DNA of 64,000 nt from Robiginitalea sp. (lineage in GTDB: Bacteria; Bacteroidota; Bacteroidia; Flavobacteriales; Flavobacteriaceae): assembly GCA_024642005.1 (NCBI GenBank), contig JAHECA010000012.1, forward strand, positions 37,762-101,761, read 5' to 3'. The position numbers and the translations under genes were made by a program. The notes beneath the pieces were generated by a model. It was not told the origin of the DNA, searched no databases, and was given only the letters and a program-made list of their open reading frames with translations. This document shows, piece by piece, positions 36,889 to 46,130 of the stretch; position 1 is the first letter of the stretch, and every line of letters starts with the position of its first letter.

Positions 36889-37464
36889 TTGATTTCGGAA
36901 AACGACATACTTCAGGAGACCATTGCCAGGGCCAGGGCAGGAAACCAGATGGCCTTCAGCCAGCTTTTGGACCGGTTTTGGCACGAGGTGTACCACTACC
37001 AGCTCAAACGCACCCAGAACGAAAACGACGCGGAAGACATCACCATACAGACCTTTTCGCGGGCCTTCGATAAAATTGAGTCGTACGACCCCCAATACGC
37101 CTTCAACACCTGGCTCATCACCATCTCCAAGAACCTGCACGTCGACATGCTGCGCAAGCGCAAACGCAACGTGCTTGAAAGTTCTGAAAACCACGGGGCA
37201 GACGCCATGAAACTGATCCTGGACGAGACGCCTTCGGCCGAAGACCAGCTCATTATCGAGCAAAACCTCAGAACCCTGCTGCGTTACCTGCGCAACCTCA
37301 AGCCAGCCTACAGGCAGGTTATTGAGCTGCGCTATTTCCAGGAAATGAGCTATGCCGAAATCGCCGGGCAGCTGGGGGAACCGGTAAACAACATCAAGGT
37401 AAAACTCTTGCGGGCCAAAAAACTGCTGGCCGGGCTCATTTCAGAAGCTGCCCAGGGCAAGTGA
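36889..37464 (+). CDS. ECF-type RNA polymerase sigma factor (second)
   Basis: 191 residues with a TTG start at 36889 (MISENDILQETIARARAG). Region 2: DAEDITIQTFSRAFDKI and AFNTWLITISKNLHVDMLRK. Region 4: QEMSYAEIAGQLGEPVNNIK and the following basic helix. No anti-sigma gene follows, unlike the first sigma at 35247. It lies 44 bp after the Cys-rich gene and may share its transcript. Confidence 0.9.
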   Translation: MISENDILQETIARARAGNQMAFSQLLDRFWHEVYHYQLKRTQNENDAEDITIQTFSRAFDKIESYDPQYAFNTWLITISKNLHVDMLRKRKRNVLESSENHGADAMKLILDETPSAEDQLIIEQNLRTLLRYLRNLKPAYRQVIELRYFQEMSYAEIAGQLGEPVNNIKVKLLRAKKLLAGLISEAAQGK

Positions 37465-37503
37465 TCTGCGGCCCGTGCCTGTTCTCATGGGTTAATTTGT
37501 TTG

Positions 37504-37511
37504 TATATTTG
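37504..37511 (+). promoter_or_regulatory. -7 box (TATATTTG) for lipA
   Basis: An exact TAnnTTTG match, 14 nt before the lipA ATG, giving a very short leader. Confidence 0.45.
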
Positions 37512-37525
37512 CCCAAATAACAGCT

Positions 37526-38401
37526 ATGAGTACGACCGCTCCCGAATCGGTAATCCCCCCGAAAGGAAAACCCAAATGGCTCCGTGTAAAATTGCCCACC
37601 GGCAAAAAGTACACCCAGCTCAGGGGCCTGGTAGATACCTATAACCTGCACACCATTTGCACCTCGGGCAGCTGCCCCAACATGGGGGAATGCTGGGGCG
37701 AGGGCACTGCTACCTTCATGATATTGGGGAATGTCTGTACGCGCTCCTGCGGCTTTTGCGGGGTGAAGACCGGCCGTCCCGGGCCTGTAGACTGGGCCGA
37801 ACCCGAGAAAGTGGCCCGCTCCATCAAAATCATGGATATCAAACACGCGGTAATTACCTCGGTAGACCGTGACGACCTAAAGGACATGGGGTCCATTCTC
37901 TGGGCCGAGACCGTGAAGGCCATCAGGCGCATGAACCCCAACACCACGCTCGAAACGCTGATCCCCGATTTCCAGGGCATCGAGAAACACCTCGACCGCA
38001 TTTTGGAAGTAGCCCCGGAGGTAATTTCTCATAACGTGGAAACCGTGAGGCGCCTGACCCGCGAGGTACGCATTCAGGCCAAATACGACCGGAGCCTGGG
38101 CGTGCTGCGTTACCTGAAAGACCAGGGCGCCCGGCGCACCAAATCTGGCATCATGCTCGGCCTGGGCGAAACCCGTGAGGAAGTGGTACAGACCCTTCAC
38201 GACCTTCGCAAAGCCGGGGTCGATGTGGTTACCATCGGGCAATACCTGCAGCCTACCCGCAAGCACCTGCCCGTAACGGAGTTCATTACTCCGGAACAAT
38301 TCGACGCCTACCGCGAAATTGGGCTGGAACTGGGCTTCCGCCATGTGGAAAGCGGTGCCCTGGTGCGTTCGTCATACCACGCCCACAAGCATATCCATTA
38401 A
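37526..38401 (+). CDS. lipA: Lipoyl synthase
   Basis: 291 residues. Radical-SAM enzyme that inserts two sulfurs into octanoyl-carrier domains. The auxiliary cluster Cys are in [13 protein letters not shown], the radical-SAM cluster in [10 protein letters not shown], and the C-terminal RSSYHA carries the Ser that ligates the auxiliary cluster. The length is normal. gapdh follows 27 bp later on the same strand. Confidence 0.97.
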   Translation: MSTTAPESVIPPKGKPKWLRVKLPTGKKYTQLRGLVDTYNLHTICTSGSCPNMGECWGEGTATFMILGNVCTRSCGFCGVKTGRPGPVDWAEPEKVARSIKIMDIKHAVITSVDRDDLKDMGSILWAETVKAIRRMNPNTTLETLIPDFQGIEKHLDRILEVAPEVISHNVETVRRLTREVRIQAKYDRSLGVLRYLKDQGARRTKSGIMLGLGETREEVVQTLHDLRKAGVDVVTIGQYLQPTRKHLPVTEFITPEQFDAYREIGLELGFRHVESGALVRSSYHAHKHIH

Positions 38402-38428
38402 AACTGGCCGGCACCAGGCCCTCCCTTT

Positions 38429-39439
38429 TTGAAAACGCTCACTCTTGGCATCAATGGCTTTGGCCGTATCGGCAGAACCCTCTTCAGGCTGCTCCAGAGG
38501 CACCCCCACCTGCGCGTGGCCCTGGTAAACGACCTGGCCGACGCCCGCACCCTGGCACATTTGCTTAAATACGACAGCATCCACGGGGTGCTGCCCCTGG
38601 CGGTGGAAGCCGAAGATGCCGGCTTTCGGGTTGAGGGTGTACACACAGCCCTGACCAGCCACAGCCGGCCCGAAGACATCCCCTGGAAGCGATACGGGGT
38701 AGACCTGGTAGTCGACGCCACCGGTCGGTTCAAAGACCGGGGAAGCTTGCAGGGCCATATTCAGGCTGGGGCCCGAAAAGTACTGCTATCGGCCCCGCCG
38801 ACAGACCCGCGCATCCCCATGATAGTTTACGGCATTAACGATGCCCTGCTGGGGCCTGAGCTCGATATTTTCAGCAATGCATCCTGCACCACGCACAATG
38901 CGGCCCCGATGCTGCAGCTGCTTGACCTGCATTGCGGGATCGAACACGCCTATATCACCACGGTGCATTCCTACACCTCCGACCAGAGCCTGCACGACCA
39001 GCCTCACCGGGATCTGAGGCGGGCCCGGGCCGCCGGCCTGTCTATCGTGCCGACCACCACCGGGGCGGCCAAGGCACTTGGCTCCATCTTCCCCCACCTT
39101 GCCGGGGCTATTGGTGGCTGCGGCATTCGCGTGCCTGTTCCCAACGGCTCCCTGACAGATGTCACAGCCCAGGTGCGTAAACCACTTAGTATTCAGGAAA
39201 TTAATGCTATTTTTGAGGGTGCTGCCGGAAAAACCCTTAAAAAGATTTTGCATTATACCGAAGACCCTATAGTTTCTGTCGATATAAACAATAGTTCCCA
39301 CTCCTGTACGTTTGATTCACAGATGACTTCGGTTATCGGCAACATGGTAAAGGTCGTAGGGTGGTACGACAACGAAACCGGCTACAGCAGCCGGATTATC
39401 GACACGATCGAGCTGATGGTAGAGAAAAACTTTATTTGA
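38429..39439 (+). CDS. gap: Glyceraldehyde-3-phosphate dehydrogenase, variant clade
   Basis: 336 residues from a TTG at 38429, which gives the canonical opening MKTLTLGINGFGRIGR. The NAD site GINGFGRIGR and VNDLAD suggest NAD use. The catalytic Cys153 lies in SNASCTTHNAAP, where most GAPDHs read SCTTNCLAP, so the second Cys and the Asn are replaced. The His of HSYTSDQ and VPTTTGAAKA are kept. I recall this THN form from a Flavobacteria clade. The TGA overlaps the TTG of the kinase that follows. Confidence 0.9.
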   Translation: MKTLTLGINGFGRIGRTLFRLLQRHPHLRVALVNDLADARTLAHLLKYDSIHGVLPLAVEAEDAGFRVEGVHTALTSHSRPEDIPWKRYGVDLVVDATGRFKDRGSLQGHIQAGARKVLLSAPPTDPRIPMIVYGINDALLGPELDIFSNASCTTHNAAPMLQLLDLHCGIEHAYITTVHSYTSDQSLHDQPHRDLRRARAAGLSIVPTTTGAAKALGSIFPHLAGAIGGCGIRVPVPNGSLTDVTAQVRKPLSIQEINAIFEGAAGKTLKKILHYTEDPIVSVDINNSSHSCTFDSQMTSVIGNMVKVVGWYDNETGYSSRIIDTIELMVEKNFI

Positions 39440-41649
39440 TAAGGCGCTGGTCACATAAAGCAATTGTTTTTCTGTGCTTCGCACTGCTCGCCTCCGCGTT
39501 TTTGGGGGCCCAGGAGCGCGATGCCGCGGAACAGGAATACAATACCCTCTTCCAGCAGGCCCTGGGGCTGAAAAACCGCGACCAGCAGGAACAAGCCCTT
39601 CAAACCCTGGACCGCGCCGCCAATCTGGCCGAAGAACAACTTCAGGAGAAGTGGCTCATAGACTGCTACCACCTTTTCGCCCAGATTTACCTGGAAATGG
39701 ACAAAAAGGACCAGGCCGATTTCAGTACGGGCAGGGCGCATCGAATGCTGGAGGATATCGAATATCCTTCGGGGCTCGCTGAGCATTACTACGTGGATGC
39801 CCTGCTGTTTTACCGCGAATCGAATTTTTATCAGGCCCTGGGGGAACTCAACCAGGCCAAGCAACAGACCAACCAGCGCAACCTGCTGAACCGCATTACA
39901 CTGCTCGAAGCCGACATAAACCGCAGCATCCAGAAATTGGAGCAGGCCGAAACCAAGTACAATTCGCTCCTGGTGAACAACGACCCCCTGGAGCCTGAAT
40001 ACCTCAAAACCAAGGCATACCTGGGGCTGGCCGAACTGGAGGCCACCCAAGAGCGGAACGAGGAGGCCATCAACAATGCCCAAGGCGCCCTGACCCTGGC
40101 CCGCACCAACCTATTTTCGAAGGAGTTGTACCGGGCCACAGAACTCCTGCAGCAGCTCTACGAAAAGAATGGGCAATTCAACGAAGCCCTCACGACCATG
40201 CGAACCCTCGGGCAGCTCAAAGACTCCATCTACAACCTGAAGAAACTGGAGGTCGAGACCCAGACTGCCTACCGGGTCACCATTGAACATCAGGACAAGA
40301 CCATCTCCAAGCTGGAAGGCGAGAACGACAACCTGAAAAAATCGGCCAACCGCTCCGAGCTGGCCACCATTCTCACCTCGGCCTTTTTGACCATTATTTC
40401 GCTTCTGGCGGTGTCGCTGTACCGCAACAACCAGATCAAACTCAAGACCAATGACCTGCTGCACACCAAGAACCGGGAGCTGCAGGCCGCCCGCGATGCG
40501 GCCGTACAGGCCATGGAGGCCAAAACCAACTTCCTCTCAACGGTAAGCCACGAGTTGCGCACTCCGCTCTACGCGGTAACAGGGCTCACCCACCTGCTGC
40601 TGGAAGAAAACCCCAACGAGGCCCAGAAAGAGCACCTAAAGGCCCTTAAATTCTCAGGCGATTACCTGCTGAATTTCATCAACGACATCCTGCAGATCAA
40701 CAAGATCGATGCCGACAAGCTCGAGCCGCTCGAAATTGAATTCAACCTGAAAAAAGTCCTTACCGAGGTAATGAATTCCCTCCAGCAGACCGCTAAGGAG
40801 CGGAACACCGAACTGGTGCTGGAGTTCGACCCCAAAATACCCGGGCAGCTGATGAGCGACCCGCTCAAGCTTTCGCAAATTTTCATGAACCTGGTTGGCA
40901 ATGCCTTGAAATTTACGAAGGACGGGGAAGTAATGGTGCTGGCCAAGCTTGTCAATCGAGAAGAAGACGCTGCCAAAATTTACTTTGAAGTGCGCGACAA
41001 TGGCATCGGCATTGCCCCCGACCAGCAGGAAAAAATCTTTGACAGCTTTGAGCAGGGCTCCATCCAAATCAACCGTGAATACGGGGGCACCGGCCTGGGC
41101 CTTTCCATAGTAAAAAGCCTGCTGGGGCTGTTTGGCAGCAATATCCAGCTCGAAAGCGAACCGGGAAAGGGAAGCTCCTTTTATTTTGAGCTCGGGTTCA
41201 AGTGCAAAGACAGTCTGGTAGACGACATCCCCTTCGAGATGACCCAAAAGGAATACGATTTCAAGGGGCTGCACCTGCTGGTGGTCGAAGACAACAAGAT
41301 CAACCAGGTCATTACCCGCAAGATGCTGTCCAAAAGGGAGATCAGCTGCGATGTTGCCAGCAATGGCCTGGATGCCGTGGAATTGGCCGGTAAAAATACC
41401 TACGACGGTATTTTGATGGACATCCACATGCCGGGCATCAGCGGGGTGGAAGCCACAGAGCGCATCCGCGGCTTTGACCCTGATACGCCAATTATCGCCC
41501 TTACAGCCATATCCCTCGACGACAGCCTGGAGACCTTCTATGCGGCAGGCTGCAACGATGTGGTGACCAAGCCCTTCAAGCCGGAAGTCTTCTACCAGAA
41601 AATCGGGGAAAATATCGTGGAGCACAAGGTGCGCAAATCCATCTCCTAG
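39436..41649 (+). CDS. Hybrid sensor histidine kinase with TPR-like sensor
   Basis: About 737 residues from the TTG at 39436, which overlaps the gap stop (TTGA); the frame is open further upstream only inside gap. Signal peptide (IVFLCFALLASAFLGAQ), then a helical TPR-like region (about 30-290), a transmembrane helix (LTSAFLTIISLLAVSLY), a coiled coil, DHp with FLSTVSHELRTPLYAV, ATPase with MNLVGNALKF, VRDNGIGIAP and GGTGLGLSIVKSL, and a C-terminal receiver (VVEDNKINQV, MDIHMPG, TKPFKP). No DNA-binding domain. Its stop overlaps that of lpxK by 4 bp. Confidence 0.9.
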   Translation: MIRRWSHKAIVFLCFALLASAFLGAQERDAAEQEYNTLFQQALGLKNRDQQEQALQTLDRAANLAEEQLQEKWLIDCYHLFAQIYLEMDKKDQADFSTGRAHRMLEDIEYPSGLAEHYYVDALLFYRESNFYQALGELNQAKQQTNQRNLLNRITLLEADINRSIQKLEQAETKYNSLLVNNDPLEPEYLKTKAYLGLAELEATQERNEEAINNAQGALTLARTNLFSKELYRATELLQQLYEKNGQFNEALTTMRTLGQLKDSIYNLKKLEVETQTAYRVTIEHQDKTISKLEGENDNLKKSANRSELATILTSAFLTIISLLAVSLYRNNQIKLKTNDLLHTKNRELQAARDAAVQAMEAKTNFLSTVSHELRTPLYAVTGLTHLLLEENPNEAQKEHLKALKFSGDYLLNFINDILQINKIDADKLEPLEIEFNLKKVLTEVMNSLQQTAKERNTELVLEFDPKIPGQLMSDPLKLSQIFMNLVGNALKFTKDGEVMVLAKLVNREEDAAKIYFEVRDNGIGIAPDQQEKIFDSFEQGSIQINREYGGTGLGLSIVKSLLGLFGSNIQLESEPGKGSSFYFELGFKCKDSLVDDIPFEMTQKEYDFKGLHLLVVEDNKINQVITRKMLSKREISCDVASNGLDAVELAGKNTYDGILMDIHMPGISGVEATERIRGFDPDTPIIALTAISLDDSLETFYAAGCNDVVTKPFKPEVFYQKIGENIVEHKVRKSIS

Positions 41650-42638
41650 AACCGTTCCAGGAATGCCTCTAAGACGGCCCGGTCTGCGGGCCCGAAATGG
41701 TGGCGCATACCCAGGATATAGCACTCAGCTACCCTCCCGTCGAGGCGCACGGCGTCTTTTTCGGTGGTGAGCACCGGGCCCAGCGTGTTCAGCCGGGCAA
41801 TCTCGGCCTTGGAAAAGGCATGGTGGTCTGCAAAGCGCAAATGTTTAAAGGCAATCCCTTTTTGTTGCAGGAAATTGAGCAGGGGCCCGGGTCTTGCTAT
41901 CCCGGTAACCAACGTAAACGGTCCGGTCCCCAGCCCTTCCCAGGTCAGGGTATTGCCATTTGCCTCGCGTGGCAGGTCGTATTCCAGGGTAGCAAATACC
42001 ACCTGCTGATGCGGCAGGGGCCTGAGCTTGCTCAGGACGCGTTCGCGTGCTTCGCGGTCCGGGTTTTCGGGGCATTTGGTGACCACAATCAGATCGGCCC
42101 GGCGGGCCTGCGACCTGTGGTCGCGCAAATCGCCGCTGGGCAGGTAGCCCTGGTCGGGGTAGAGGGTATCCCAGGCCGTAAGCAGCAGGCTGGCGCTGGG
42201 CCTCACCCGCCGGTGCTGGAACCCGTCGTCGAGGACGATCAGCTGCGGGTCACCTGCCTCCAGCAGGCGGGCAATGCCCTGGGCCCGGTTGGCATCGGCA
42301 GCCACTACAGCCTTTGGGAACTTCCGGGCCAGCTGCAACGGCTCATCGCCCAGGTCGGCCGCCGTACTGTTCGGGTTGGCCAGTTGAAAACCCCTGCTGC
42401 TGCGCCGGTAGCCCCTGCTGAGCACCGCCACTTTCCGGCGCCCTTCAAAGTAGCCGAGCAGCCATTCGACCATGGGAGTTTTGCCGCTGCCGCCTACGCT
42501 GAGATTGCCCACGCACAGCACAGGCACCTCGAAGGCCACCGAGGGGCACCAGCCCCGGTCGTAGCACAGGTTGCGCAGGTATACCGCCACCCCATACAGG
42601 GGCGACAGGGGCCAGAGCAGTTTTCGAAGGGCTTTCAT
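41646..42638 (-). CDS. lpxK: Tetraacyldisaccharide 4'-kinase
   Basis: 330 residues. Phosphorylates the 4' position of the lipid A precursor at the inner membrane. Visible are the N-terminal LSPLYGVAVYLRNL membrane-associated helix, P-loop VGNLSVGGSGKTP, VAVLSRGYRRSSRG, and ILDDGFQHRR as VLDDGFQHRRV. It is divergent from the Nif3-like gene with a 49-bp gap that must hold both promoters. Confidence 0.95.
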   Translation of the reverse strand: MKALRKLLWPLSPLYGVAVYLRNLCYDRGWCPSVAFEVPVLCVGNLSVGGSGKTPMVEWLLGYFEGRRKVAVLSRGYRRSSRGFQLANPNSTAADLGDEPLQLARKFPKAVVAADANRAQGIARLLEAGDPQLIVLDDGFQHRRVRPSASLLLTAWDTLYPDQGYLPSGDLRDHRSQARRADLIVVTKCPENPDREARERVLSKLRPLPHQQVVFATLEYDLPREANGNTLTWEGLGTGPFTLVTGIARPGPLLNFLQQKGIAFKHLRFADHHAFSKAEIARLNTLGPVLTTEKDAVRLDGRVAECYILGMRHHFGPADRAVLEAFLERF

Positions 42639-42657
42639 CCAAGCGAAAATAGTTAAT

Positions 42658-42665
42658 TATCTTTG
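42658..42665 (+). promoter_or_regulatory. -7 box (TATCTTTG) for the Nif3-like gene
   Basis: An exact TAnnTTTG match, 22 nt before the ATG at 42688, in the 49-bp divergent gap. Confidence 0.45.
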
Positions 42666-42687
42666 AGGACATTTAAAATTCCACGGC

Positions 42688-43782
42688 ATGACTGTAGCAC
42701 AGATTGCGGCCGGGCTGGAAGAACTGGCCCCCCTCCCCTTCGCAGAAGATTTCGACAACGTGGGCCTGCTGGTGGGCGACCCTCAAATGGAAGTCACCGG
42801 GGTGCTGGTTACCCTTGACACCCTGGAAAGGGTACTCGAAGAGGCCCAGGAGAAGCAGTGCAACCTGGTGGTGAGCTTTCATCCCATCCTGTTCCAGGGG
42901 CTCAGGCGCCTGACGGGGGCCACATACGTGGAACGGGTCGTGGCGCGGGCCATAGCGAGCCGCATTGCCATATACAGCATGCACACAGCCCTCGACAACG
43001 TTCGGGAAGGAGTGAGCCGCAAGTTGGGCCAGGTGCTCGGGCTGCAACACATGCGCACCCTGATCCCCAAAAAAGGCCAGATAAAAAAGCTTGTGACCTA
43101 TGTCCCTGAAGCGGCCCGGGAGGGCCTGCTCGAAGCCCTTTTTCAGGCCGGAGCCGGCCAATTGGGTAATTACAGCCATTGCAGTTTCAGCAATCCGGGC
43201 ACGGGCAGTTTTTTGCCGGGCGAGCAGGCCGAACCCGCCCTCGGGCAAAAGGGCCAGCTGAGTCGGGAGCCCGAACAGCAACTGCACCTCACCTTTACCG
43301 CCGACCGGGAAAAGGCGGTCTTGCGGGCCCTCATGGAAAACCACCCGTACGAAGAGGTGGCCTATGAGGTGAGTGCCCTGGAAAACAGCTACCAGCAACT
43401 GGGCATGGGCATGGTGGGTGACCTGGAGCAGCCCATGGAGGCCAGGGCCTTCCTGGAACTCCTGCGCGACCGCCTGAAAACCCCGTGTATCCGGCATTCG
43501 CCCCTTACGGGCAAGCCGGTGCGCCGCGTGGCCGTCCTGGGCGGCAGCGGGGCCTTTGCCATCGGCGCCGCCAGGGCAGCCGGGGCCGACTTTCTGGTAA
43601 CGGCCGACCTGAAGTACCACCAGTTCTACCAGGCCGAAGGCCAGCTTGTGCTTGCCGACGTGGGGCACTATGAAAGTGAGCAGTTTACAAAAAACCTGCT
43701 CGTGGATTATCTTACCGAAAAATTTCCTAATTTTGCCATCCATTTATCGGCGACCCAAACCAATCCCGTCAATTATTTTTAA
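42688..43782 (+). CDS. Nif3-like dinuclear metal-centre protein
   Basis: 364 residues, the long form with a PII/CutA-like insert in the middle (about 125-225). Metal-site motifs: EDFDNVGLLVGD, VVSFHPILFQGL, YSMHTALDNVREGVS and ADVGHYESEQF. Members form hexamers with a two-metal centre and are linked to GTP cyclohydrolase-like chemistry by weak evidence only, so the function stays open. The coiled-coil gene follows after 2 bp. Confidence 0.92.
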   Translation: MTVAQIAAGLEELAPLPFAEDFDNVGLLVGDPQMEVTGVLVTLDTLERVLEEAQEKQCNLVVSFHPILFQGLRRLTGATYVERVVARAIASRIAIYSMHTALDNVREGVSRKLGQVLGLQHMRTLIPKKGQIKKLVTYVPEAAREGLLEALFQAGAGQLGNYSHCSFSNPGTGSFLPGEQAEPALGQKGQLSREPEQQLHLTFTADREKAVLRALMENHPYEEVAYEVSALENSYQQLGMGMVGDLEQPMEARAFLELLRDRLKTPCIRHSPLTGKPVRRVAVLGGSGAFAIGAARAAGADFLVTADLKYHQFYQAEGQLVLADVGHYESEQFTKNLLVDYLTEKFPNFAIHLSATQTNPVNYF

Positions 43783-43784
43783 GT

Positions 43785-44564
43785 ATGGCTTCAAAGACCG
43801 AATTAACCGTAGAGGACAAACTGAGGGCCCTGTACGACCTGCAACTGATCGATTCCCGGATTGACGAAATCCGGAACGTGCGCGGGGAGCTCCCCCTCGA
43901 AGTAGAGGACCTCGAAGACGAAGTGCAGGGTTTGAAAACCCGGGTAGACAAGCTCAAGACCGACGTCGAGACCGTGAACTACGAGATTACGGCCAAAAAG
44001 AACATGATCGAAGATGCCAAGGTCCTGATCAAGAAATACGCCGAACAGCAGAAAAACGTACGCAACAACCGGGAGTTCAATTCCCTCTCCAAGGAAATCG
44101 AGTACCAGGAACTGGAAATCCAGCTGGCCGAAAAGAACATCCGCGAGTTTAAGGTTCAGATTGAGCAGAAGAAAGAGGTCATTACCGAAACAAAAGAAAA
44201 ACTCTCCGAGCGGGAAACCCACCTGAAACACAAAAAAGGGGAACTCGACGCCATTCTGGCCGAAACCGAAAAGGAAGAAAAGGCCCTGGCTGCCAAATCG
44301 GAAGAATTTGAGCAGCAGATTGAGGAAAGGCTGGTGAACGCCTACAAGCGCATCCGCGGCAGCGTAAAGAACGGCCTGGCCGTGGTGCCGATCGAACGGG
44401 GCGCCTCAGGAGGTTCCTTTTTTACCATCCCGCCCCAGGTGCAGGTGGAAATTGCCTCCCGCAAAAAAATCATCACCGATGAGCACAGCGGCCGAATCTT
44501 GGTAGACCCGGTGCTGGCCGAGGAAGAACAGGAAAAAATGCACGGCCTGTTCGATAAGATCTAA
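43785..44564 (+). CDS. CT398-type coiled-coil protein with degenerate zinc ribbon
   Basis: 259 residues. Residues ~10-185 form a long antiparallel coiled coil rich in Glu and Lys. The C-terminus GGSFFTIPPQVQVEIASRKK to SGRILVDPVLAEEEQ aligns with the zinc-ribbon tail of the family, but all four expected Cys are absent: where CxxC is usual the sequence reads ASGGSFF and DEHSG. The fold may be kept without metal. In an operon with the Nif3-like gene (2-bp gap), a pairing seen in many bacteria (from memory). Function unknown. Confidence 0.85.
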   Translation: MASKTELTVEDKLRALYDLQLIDSRIDEIRNVRGELPLEVEDLEDEVQGLKTRVDKLKTDVETVNYEITAKKNMIEDAKVLIKKYAEQQKNVRNNREFNSLSKEIEYQELEIQLAEKNIREFKVQIEQKKEVITETKEKLSERETHLKHKKGELDAILAETEKEEKALAAKSEEFEQQIEERLVNAYKRIRGSVKNGLAVVPIERGASGGSFFTIPPQVQVEIASRKKIITDEHSGRILVDPVLAEEEQEKMHGLFDKI

Positions 44565-44590
44565 TAGGATTATACCTGTTGCAAAGCAAG

Positions 44591-44621
44591 AGCCACCTGC
44601 CGGAAGCGGGTGGCTTTTTTA
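44591..44621 (+). terminator. Intrinsic terminator after the coiled-coil gene
   Basis: The stem AGCCACC/GGTGGCT is followed by a T-run, about 27 nt after the stop at 44564. The T-run overlaps the last codon of the convergent kmo gene. Confidence 0.8.
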
Positions 44622-45992
44622 TTGGCGCCCGACCTGGCCAACCGCCTCGTCGTTCAGCAACTCCAGAATGCGCGCTGCCACTTCGGGGGTGTCCCAGCGG
44701 GAGGCGAGCCCTGGCATTTTCAGGACTTCCTTCATGATGGCTTCCTGACGGTCTCCCATTTCAAGGGCCTCGGCATAGGTGTGGTCAGAGAAAGTAACCC
44801 GGGAGTAGGCCGGAATCCATTTGTCTGGATATTGTTCCGCGAAGTGTTTTTCAATCTTTTTCTGGAGGAGAAACTGCGGATCGGTGGTTTTGGAGCTCAT
44901 CTCCCTGAAATTGCGCAGGCTGAGTTCGGCAATGGCATCGGCATTGGGTTTGCGGCGTTGCCCATAGGTCTTGAAAATGGTTTCCCAATCGTCCCCATAA
45001 GCCTGCATCAGGGCGTTCAGTTCCGAAATGTCTTCGAAGCCCGCATTCATGCCCTGCCCGAAAAAGGGTACGATGGCATGGGCCGAATCGCCTACCAGGG
45101 CAACCTTGTCCCAATAGGTCCAGGGGTAACACTTGATCGTTACCAGTGCCGAGGTGGGGTTCTTGAAGAAATCGCCCGACAGGTTCTCGATCTCCGGAGT
45201 TATGGTGGGAAAATGGGTCTGGAAGAACGTCCGTGCCTCTTCCACATTGCGGATGCTCTCAAAAGACGTTTCCCCTTCAAACGGTAAAAAGAGGGTACAG
45301 GTAAAGCTGCCGTCGAGGTTGGGCATGGCGATGAACATAAAATTGCCCCGGGGCCAGATATGGAAGGAGTGCTTGTCGAGCTTGTGGGTGCCGTCGGGGT
45401 TGGGACGGATGGTGAGCTCCTTGTAACCCACCTCGATAAATTCCTGGGAATAATCGAAGCGGCTGCGTCGCTGCATCTTGTGGCGCACCCGCGAAAACGC
45501 CCCGTCGCAACCAAAGATATGGTCGAAGGCATAGGCTTTCCAGGGTCCTTTTTCCTCTTCTCCGGTAAAGAGCCGGGCCGTGGGCAGGTCAATGTCCCAC
45601 ACCTTCTCCCCGAAACAAAAGCGGGTGCCGGCCGCTTCGGCCAGGTCAATCATACGGCGGTTGAGCACCCCCCTCGAAATGGACCAGATAGCCTCTCCTT
45701 CCTGCCCGTATTTCTGGTAATAAATGGGCTTTCCCACCACATGCATGGCCCGCTGGTACAAAGGGATGCCGATTTTGCGGATTTCCTCCTCAATGCCCAC
45801 TTCCCGCAGGGCCTTCCAGCCCCGGTTGCTCATGGCCAGATTGATAGACCGGCCCGAGAACTCTACGGTGCGGATATCGGGGCGGCGGTCGAAAACGGAT
45901 ACCTCGTGCCCGGCCTTTCGCAGGTAAATGGCCAGGAGGGACCCGACCAGGCCCGAGCCAACTATGGCAATCCGCTTTGGGCTTTGCTTCAT
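44619..45992 (-). CDS. kmo: Kynurenine 3-monooxygenase
   Basis: 457 residues, FAD-dependent aromatic hydroxylase. It converts L-kynurenine to 3-hydroxykynurenine with NADPH and O2. The N-terminal Rossmann motif IVGSGLVGSLLAIYLRK, the DRRPDIR strand end, GCDGAFSRVRHKM and the second FAD motif ALVGDSAHAIVPFFGQGMNA are all present. The C-terminal part lacks an obvious membrane anchor. With kynU 2.7 kb away it supports a de novo NAD or tryptophan-breakdown route. Confidence 0.94.
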   Translation of the reverse strand: MKQSPKRIAIVGSGLVGSLLAIYLRKAGHEVSVFDRRPDIRTVEFSGRSINLAMSNRGWKALREVGIEEEIRKIGIPLYQRAMHVVGKPIYYQKYGQEGEAIWSISRGVLNRRMIDLAEAAGTRFCFGEKVWDIDLPTARLFTGEEEKGPWKAYAFDHIFGCDGAFSRVRHKMQRRSRFDYSQEFIEVGYKELTIRPNPDGTHKLDKHSFHIWPRGNFMFIAMPNLDGSFTCTLFLPFEGETSFESIRNVEEARTFFQTHFPTITPEIENLSGDFFKNPTSALVTIKCYPWTYWDKVALVGDSAHAIVPFFGQGMNAGFEDISELNALMQAYGDDWETIFKTYGQRRKPNADAIAELSLRNFREMSSKTTDPQFLLQKKIEKHFAEQYPDKWIPAYSRVTFSDHTYAEALEMGDRQEAIMKEVLKMPGLASRWDTPEVAARILELLNDEAVGQVGRQ

Positions 45993-46014
45993 GGGAACCG
46001 ATTTGGTGTACGGC

Positions 46015-46022
46015 CAAAGGTA
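46015..46022 (-). promoter_or_regulatory. -7 box (TACCTTTG) for kmo
   Basis: An exact TAnnTTTG match on the minus strand, 22 nt before the kmo ATG. Confidence 0.45.
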
Positions 46023-46071
46023 AGCAATCGCATCGGGATGAGGGCGGGGCCTGAACCCCGGCCTGCCGACA

Positions 46072-46106
46072 AATAAAAAGCCTTCCTTACCGTGGTAAGG
46101 AAGGCT
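46072..46106 (-). terminator. Intrinsic terminator after clpP
   Basis: The 11-bp stem GCCTTCCTTAC/GTAAGGAAGGC with a 4-nt loop is followed, on the minus strand, by CTTTTTATTTG. It lies about 25 nt after the clpP stop. Confidence 0.85.
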
Positions 46107-46130
46107 TCCCGAGGTCAGGGTCGGTTTGTC

